A DNA stretch of 18,754 nucleotides from an uncultured Clostridia bacterium (GTDB lineage: Bacteria > Bacillota > Clostridia > Oscillospirales > Oscillospiraceae): contig CALCRH010000023.1 of NCBI GenBank assembly GCA_937894515.1, forward strand, positions 1 to 18,754. The letters are read 5' to 3'. Positions 15,037 to 18,754 of this stretch are shown one piece after another. The notes under the pieces were generated by a model. It had not been told where the DNA came from. It was given only the letters and a program-made list of their open reading frames with translations, and did not search any database. The position numbers were made by a program, and so were the translations under genes. The first letter of the stretch is position 1. Each line of letters begins with the position of its first letter.

Positions 15037-15999
15037 TTGCAGGAACTGAAAGTGGGAAAAAATGATGCCGGACAGCGGCTGGACCGCTTTGTGAGCAAGG
15101 CGCTGCCCCTGCTGCCCAGCGCACTTTTGCAGAAGTATATCCGCCTCAAGCGCATCAAGGTCAATGGTGTTCGCACCACCAAGGGCGATATGCGGCTCCA
15201 GGAGGGCGATGTGCTGGAGCTCTATATCAACGACGAGTTCTTTGAACAGCCCCGGGAGGACAATCTGTTCCTGACGCTGTTCAAGCCACAGCTCAATATC
15301 GTCTACGAGGACGAGAACATTTTGATTCTGGACAAGCGGCCGGGACTGGTGGTCCACGCCGATGAGACGGAAAAGGTTAACACCCTGATCAATCACATTC
15401 AGGCATATCTCTATCAGAAGCGCGAATGGAACCCCAAGTGGGAGAACGCCTTTACCCCGGCGCTGTGCAACCGTATCGACCGGAACACCGGCGGCATGGT
15501 CATTGCCGCGAAAAATGCCGAGACGCTGCGGATCATCAACGACAAGATCCGGGATCGGGAGATCACCAAGCGCTATCTCTGCATCACCGTGGGGAAGCCC
15601 AAGCCGGAGCAGGGGACCATCGAGTGTTTTCTCTTAAAAGACGAGCAGAAAAAAGAGGTCAAGGTCTACCACAAGCCCATTCCCGGCGGAAAAACCGCTA
15701 TCACCCACTATGCTGTGCGGAAAACGGCAGGGGAACTGAGCCTGGTGGAGGTGGAGCTGGAGACCGGACGTACCCATCAGATCCGTGCCAGCTTTGCGGA
15801 TTTAGGGTGCCCGCTGTTGGGTGACGGCAAATACGGCAGGGGCGAGGTCAATAAGCGTTACGGCGAGACCCGTCAGGCGCTGTACTCCTATAAGCTGACC
15901 TTTGACTTCCCCACAGACGCGGGAATTCTGCGCTACTTACAGGGGAAAACCTTTGAAGTGGAGAGGGTTCCCTTTGCGGAGAAATATTTTCCGGAATAG
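15037..15999 (+). CDS. RluA-family 23S rRNA pseudouridine synthase (RluC/RluD-like)
   Basis: Converts uridines in structured RNA, most likely 23S rRNA, to pseudouridine; the target position is not readable. I place the start at TTG 15037 (320 residues), behind the strong GGAGAGGAGGG tract (15020-15030). The ATG at 14944 is upstream of the promoter. An N-terminal S4 RNA-binding domain (about 10-65, GQRLDRFVSKAL...KRIKVNG) precedes the catalytic domain. That domain has RIDRNTGGMVIAAKN with catalytic D148 and ETGRTHQIRASFADLGCPLLGDGKYG. The protein lacks long inserts and is of normal length. No terminator follows; the IMP dehydrogenase promoter begins immediately after the stop, so partial read-through is likely. 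Confidence 0.93.
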   Translation: MQELKVGKNDAGQRLDRFVSKALPLLPSALLQKYIRLKRIKVNGVRTTKGDMRLQEGDVLELYINDEFFEQPREDNLFLTLFKPQLNIVYEDENILILDKRPGLVVHADETEKVNTLINHIQAYLYQKREWNPKWENAFTPALCNRIDRNTGGMVIAAKNAETLRIINDKIRDREITKRYLCITVGKPKPEQGTIECFLLKDEQKKEVKVYHKPIPGGKTAITHYAVRKTAGELSLVEVELETGRTHQIRASFADLGCPLLGDGKYGRGEVNKRYGETRQALYSYKLTFDFPTDAGILRYLQGKTFEVERVPFAEKYFPE

Positions 16000-16002
16000 G
16001 GA

Positions 16003-16030
16003 TTGACAAAGAGATAAACTCTGCTATGAT
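16003..16030 (+). promoter_or_regulatory. Sigma-A promoter for IMP dehydrogenase
   Basis: TTGACA (16003-16008), 16 bases, TATGAT (16025-16030). It begins 4 bases after the preceding stop codon. Predicted start near 16037, giving a ~20-base leader before the ATG at 16059. An in-frame ATG at 16026 lies inside the -10 hexamer and so cannot be the start for this transcript. Confidence 0.86.
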
Positions 16031-16058
16031 GGACAGAAAACATAAGGGGGATATTGAA

Positions 16059-17564
16059 ATGGCCTACTATTATAAAGAACCGTCCCGCACCTTCAGCGAA
16101 TACCTGCTGGTGCCGGGCTACACCGATGAGAACTGCATTCCCGACAACGTCTCTTTGAAAACGCCTCTGGTGCGGTATCGCAAGGGACAGGAGGAGTGCC
16201 CCATCTCGTTGAATATCCCCATGACCTCTGCCATCATGCAGGCGGTGTCCAACGATACGCTGGCTATCGCGCTGGCCAAGGCAGGCGGTATGTCGTTCAT
16301 TTTCGGATCCCAGTCTATCGAAAGCGAAGCGGAGATGGTGCGCCGGGTGAAGAACAACAAGGCGGGGTTTGTGGTCAGCGCTTCCAACCTGACGCCGGAG
16401 CATACGCTGAATGATGTGCTGGCGCTGAAGGAGAAGAACGGCTTTTCCACCATTGCCATCACCGATGACGCCACTCCCAACGGCAAGCTGCTGGGCATGG
16501 TCACCAGCCGGGATTACCGCATCAGCCGCATGACCGGCGAGGAAAAGGTCAGTACCTTTATGACACCCCGGGAAAAGCTGGTGACGGCACCTGCCGACAT
16601 TACCCTGAAAGAGGCCAACGACCTCATCTGGGACGCCAAGCTCAACGCTCTGCCTGTGGTGGACGAGAACGATCATCTGAAATATTTTGTGTTCCGCAAG
16701 GACTACGATCAGCACAAGGAATATCCCCTGAGCCTGCAGGACTCTGAGAAACGCTATATGGTGGGCGCGGGCATCAACTCCCGGGACTATCAGCAGCGGA
16801 TTCCTGCCTTGATTGAGGCCGGTGCAGACGTATTGTGCATCGACTCCTCCGAGGGCTATTCCGTGTGGCAGAAGCGGGTCATTGACTATGTGCGCGCCAA
16901 CTACGGCGATACCGTGAAGATCGGCGCCGGCAACGTGGTGGACCGGGAGGGCTTCCGGTTTCTGGCGGACTGCGGCGCGGACTTTGTGAAGGTCGGCATC
17001 GGCGGCGGATCTATCTGCATTACCCGGGAGACCAAGGGCATCGGCCGCGGTCAGGCCACAGCGCTGATCGAGGTGGCGGCTGCCCGTGATGAATATTTTG
17101 AAGAGACCGGCGTCTATGTGCCCATCTGCTCAGACGGCGGTATCGTCCATGATTACCACATGACGCTGGCGCTGGCCATGGGAGCGGATTTCTTGATGCT
17201 GGGTCGTTACTTTGCCCGCTTCGATGAGAGCCCCACCGCCAAGCTGCTGCTGAACGGTCAGTACGTCAAGGAGTATTGGGGTGAGGGCAGTAACCGTGCC
17301 CGGAACTGGCAGCGCTACGATCTTGGCGGCAAGACGGGTCTTGCCTTTGAAGAGGGCGTGGACTCCTACGTGACCTATGCCGGATCGTTGCAGGACAACG
17401 TGTCCAAGAGCCTTTACAAGGTGAAGTCCACCATGTGCAACTGCGGCGTGCTGACCATTCCCGACTTGCAGAAAAACGCCAAACTGACGGTGGTTTCCGC
17501 CACAAGCATCGTGGAGGGTGGCTATCACGATGTGACGCTGCACACCACCACGACCAACGAATAA
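16059..17564 (+). CDS. guaB: IMP dehydrogenase
   Basis: Rate-limiting step of GMP synthesis: NAD-dependent oxidation of IMP to XMP in the cytoplasm. The start is ATG 16059 behind AAGGGGG (16044-16050), giving 501 residues. The barrel begins PSRTFSEYLLVPGYT. Two CBS domains sit at about 100-220, with GMVTSRDYR and LNALPVVDEN. The catalytic loop GGGSICITRETKGIGRGQ has C320 as nucleophile. The flap region reads NWQRYDLGGKTGLAFEEGVDSYVTYAGSL, which keeps the E-G-V-D core but differs from the usual MGS...RYFQ form. This length and loop recall a divergent IMPDH type seen in Clostridiales and some protists; I did not test that. It has its own promoter and terminator, so it is a single-gene unit. Confidence 0.94.
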   Translation: MAYYYKEPSRTFSEYLLVPGYTDENCIPDNVSLKTPLVRYRKGQEECPISLNIPMTSAIMQAVSNDTLAIALAKAGGMSFIFGSQSIESEAEMVRRVKNNKAGFVVSASNLTPEHTLNDVLALKEKNGFSTIAITDDATPNGKLLGMVTSRDYRISRMTGEEKVSTFMTPREKLVTAPADITLKEANDLIWDAKLNALPVVDENDHLKYFVFRKDYDQHKEYPLSLQDSEKRYMVGAGINSRDYQQRIPALIEAGADVLCIDSSEGYSVWQKRVIDYVRANYGDTVKIGAGNVVDREGFRFLADCGADFVKVGIGGGSICITRETKGIGRGQATALIEVAAARDEYFEETGVYVPICSDGGIVHDYHMTLALAMGADFLMLGRYFARFDESPTAKLLLNGQYVKEYWGEGSNRARNWQRYDLGGKTGLAFEEGVDSYVTYAGSLQDNVSKSLYKVKSTMCNCGVLTIPDLQKNAKLTVVSATSIVEGGYHDVTLHTTTTNE

Positions 17565-17571
17565 GGAATTG

Positions 17572-17607
17572 AGAAAAGCGTATCCGGCCGGATACGCTTT
17601 TCTTTTT
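17572..17607 (+). terminator. Intrinsic terminator after IMP dehydrogenase
   Basis: A perfect 14-bp stem (17572-17585 with 17590-17603, loop GGCC) has core AGCGTATCC and ends in a T-rich tract at 17598-17607. It lies 8 bases after the stop codon. Confidence 0.93.
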
Positions 17608-17627
17608 CAAAAAATTTATAGTTATTA

Positions 17628-17656
17628 TTGACATTTTCTCACTTTTTTACTATATT
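17628..17656 (+). promoter_or_regulatory. Sigma-A promoter for the potA-like ORF
   Basis: TTGACA (17628-17633), 17 bases, TATATT (17651-17656). Predicted start near 17663. The resulting leader is about 100 bases long and contains a short GGTCA/TGACC hairpin at 17687-17700. No known riboswitch is recognised in it. The ribosome site GGGGGAGG (17755-17762) is strong. Confidence 0.88.
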
Positions 17657-17765
17657 GAAAGCACCAAATTTCAACGAAAGAATACAGGTCAGGTGTGACC
17701 CTCGGTTTAGACAGAGAAAAGAGGTAATTTCTATCTAAATTTTAAGCCAGGAACGGGGGAGGATA

Positions 17766-18470
17766 ATGTCCAAAGAGTTGATTCGCCTGCGGGATGTGTG
17801 CAAGACTTTTCACACAGAGCCGGTATTGGACCATTTCAATCTGTATATCAATAATTCGGAGTTCCTCACACTGTTAGGCCCCAGTGGCTGTGGTAAGACC
17901 ACGCTGCTGCGGATTATCGGTGGTTTCCTTACGCCCGATGCGGGGGAGATTACCTTTGACGGTGTGAGGATTAATGATGTTCCGCCCCATAAGCGGCAGA
18001 TCAACACCGTGTTCCAGAAGTACGCGCTGTTCCCGCATCTGGACGTTTATGAAAACGTCGCGTTCGGTCTGCGCGTTGCGAAGCTGGATGAAAAAGAGAT
18101 CGACGAGCGGAACATTTTGCAGGCAACCTTTTTAGCTATGAAACGGGCATTAGATGAGGTGAGAGAAAAAGGATTTCAACCTGAGTTTGCCCTGATTGAC
18201 GGAAATAAATTGCCCCGTTGGGATATGAAAATGCAAGCAATTATCGGAGGAGATGGAAAATCGATATCGATAGGGGCGGCCTCAATTATCGCAAAAGTGA
18301 CACGGGACAGAATCATGACAAAATTGGCAGAAGATTATCCGCAATACAAATGGGATAAGAATGCAGGCTATGGCACAAAGGAACACATAGAGGCCCTTGA
18401 AAAATACGGTATTACGCCATATCACAGAAAAAGTTATGCACCGATTGCAAAACTTTTAGTAAAGGCTTGA
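17766..18470 (+). CDS. Chimeric ORF: PotA-type ABC ATPase N-terminus joined to RNase HII C-terminus
   Basis: This is one uninterrupted 234-residue frame made of two unrelated proteins. Residues 1 to ~110 are the N-terminus of the spermidine/putrescine importer ATPase PotA: IRLRDVCKTF, Walker A GPSGCGKT (38-45), Q-loop VFQKYALFPH (Q84) and YENVAFGLRV. The signature LSGGQ, Walker B and H-loop are missing. Residues ~111-234 are the C-terminal part of RNase HII (rnhB): NILQATFLAMKRAL, LIDGN (D145), SIIAKVTRD (D181), AGYGTKEH and HRKSYAP. The first two acidic residues of its DEDD active site (the DE[AV]GRG motif) are missing. Neither activity should survive. The join falls at E-I-D-E (residues 111-114, bases 18096-18107), a motif plausible in both families, and the DNA is AT-richer afterwards. 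The upstream promoter and leader belong to potA. It is either a true recombinant or an assembly artefact. Confidence 0.9.
   Translation: MSKELIRLRDVCKTFHTEPVLDHFNLYINNSEFLTLLGPSGCGKTTLLRIIGGFLTPDAGEITFDGVRINDVPPHKRQINTVFQKYALFPHLDVYENVAFGLRVAKLDEKEIDERNILQATFLAMKRALDEVREKGFQPEFALIDGNKLPRWDMKMQAIIGGDGKSISIGAASIIAKVTRDRIMTKLAEDYPQYKWDKNAGYGTKEHIEALEKYGITPYHRKSYAPIAKLLVKA
18096..18111. other. Junction of two unrelated sequences (possible recombination or misassembly point)
   Basis: Up to about residue 114 of the ORF the protein follows PotA; from about residue 116 (N-I-L-Q-A-T) it follows RNase HII. The shared E-I-D-E codons make the exact breakpoint ambiguous by 10-15 bases. By hand count, the 60 bases at 18001-18060 hold 31 G+C, and the 60 at 18121-18180 hold 24. 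Further on, 18541-18600 holds 20. Confidence 0.8.
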
Positions 18471-18524
18471 CACTTTATAAAAAAATGCTTAAAACAAAAA
18501 TGAGATGATGAAAGGGGAAATATC

Positions 18525-18754
18525 ATGACAGAACCAACAACAAATAAATATGTGAAACAATGGGTATCAGAAATTGCGAAACTGACAACACCGGATAAAA
18601 TTTATTGGTGTGATGGGTCAGAAGCAGAATATGAAGCCCTGTGTGCAAAACTTGTGCGAGCAGGAACTTTCATTAAGTTAAATCCCAAGAAACGGCCAAA
18701 TTCGTATTTAGCGCGGTCTAATCCGAAAGATGTAGCGCGTGTTGAGGCGCGAAC
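18525..18754 (+). CDS. pckG: Phosphoenolpyruvate carboxykinase (GTP), N-terminal part, cut by window edge
   Basis: Interconverts oxaloacetate and PEP using GTP/GDP, linking the TCA-type pool with glycolysis; cytosolic. Only 76 codons are present and the frame is open at the right edge. The sequence matches the GTP-type N-terminus: KQWVSEIAKLTTPDKIYWCDGSEAEYEALC, the loop LVRAGTFIKLNPKKRPNSYLARS and DVARVEAR. It starts at ATG 18525, four bases after the AAAGGGGAAA tract (18511-18520). The 54-base gap to the preceding ORF shows no hairpin or clear promoter. Codon use is AT-rich like the RNase HII part and unlike everything upstream of 18096, so it belongs to the same foreign or misjoined segment. 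Later catalytic motifs are outside the window. Confidence 0.9.
   Translation, partial: MTEPTTNKYVKQWVSEIAKLTTPDKIYWCDGSEAEYEALCAKLVRAGTFIKLNPKKRPNSYLARSNPKDVARVEAR

Noticed and set aside
14907..15182. Longer N-terminus for the DUF177 protein
   Set aside because: The extension crosses the consensus promoter and the divergent gene; MRLNVNKLL at 14906 is the family start with a ribosome site.
18471..18524. Terminator or promoter between the chimeric ORF and pckG
   Set aside because: Only an AT-rich stretch with a ribosome site; no stem-loop with T run and no pair of -35/-10 boxes with proper spacing.
1..18754. CRISPR array, tRNA, rRNA, insertion sequence or prophage
   Set aside because: No regularly spaced repeats, no cloverleaf with CCA-type end, no rRNA-like stretch and no transposase, integrase or phage structural motifs were seen on either strand.

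Overview
The window looks like chromosomal DNA of a Gram-positive Clostridia-type bacterium, most likely an Oscillospiraceae/Ruminococcaceae-like gut anaerobe. The evidence is the C-type replicative polymerase PolC, the gene order uppS-cdsA-dxr-rseP-ispG-polC, the rpmF-yceD pair, a ~500-residue IMP dehydrogenase of the kind I associate with Clostridiales, and a palindromic intergenic repeat I recall from that group. The taxonomic call is inference, not a search result.

Layout. (1) Positions 1-9995, + strand: a tightly packed run. It holds the 3' part of uppS, then cdsA, dxr, rseP, ispG and polC, with gaps of a few bases or an ATGA overlap, and finally a secreted SGNH/GDSL hydrolase gene. The run supplies isoprenoid precursors (dxr, ispG), the undecaprenyl lipid carrier (uppS), CDP-diacylglycerol (cdsA), an intramembrane protease (rseP) and DNA replication (polC). 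A perfect 19-bp hairpin ends it and also ends the converging operon. (2) Positions 10044-13630, - strand: an operon of a DUF512/PDZ Fe-S protein, the GTPase Der and an EamA-type transporter, read from a promoter near 13680-13708. (3) Positions 13631-14160: a divergent intergenic stretch. It has a REP-like palindrome, a + strand promoter, a strongly folded ~105-base element, a UUCG-loop terminator, then a 50-residue small protein gene with its own terminator. (4) Positions 14170-14906, - strand: yceD-rpmF from a consensus promoter, divergent from an RluA-family pseudouridine synthase gene (15037-15999). (5) IMP dehydrogenase (16059-17564) with its own promoter and terminator. (6) Positions 17628-18754: a good promoter, a ~100-base leader, and an ORF whose first ~110 residues are the N-terminus of PotA (polyamine ABC ATPase) and whose remainder is the C-terminal half of RNase HII. 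The start of a GTP-type PEP carboxykinase gene follows.

The most striking observation is this PotA/RNase HII chimera. The reading frame runs through the join at about 18096-18111, where both families could share an E-I-D-E motif, and base composition becomes clearly AT-richer beyond it. Neither half has a full active site. It is either a real microhomology-mediated recombination or a chimeric join in the assembly, and the sequence alone cannot decide. The second most interesting item is the folded element at 13803-13959, which has promoter-structure-terminator architecture and two mutually exclusive pairings, so it may be an undescribed small RNA or a regulatory leader. I see no CRISPR array, rRNA, tRNA, transposase or phage structural gene.
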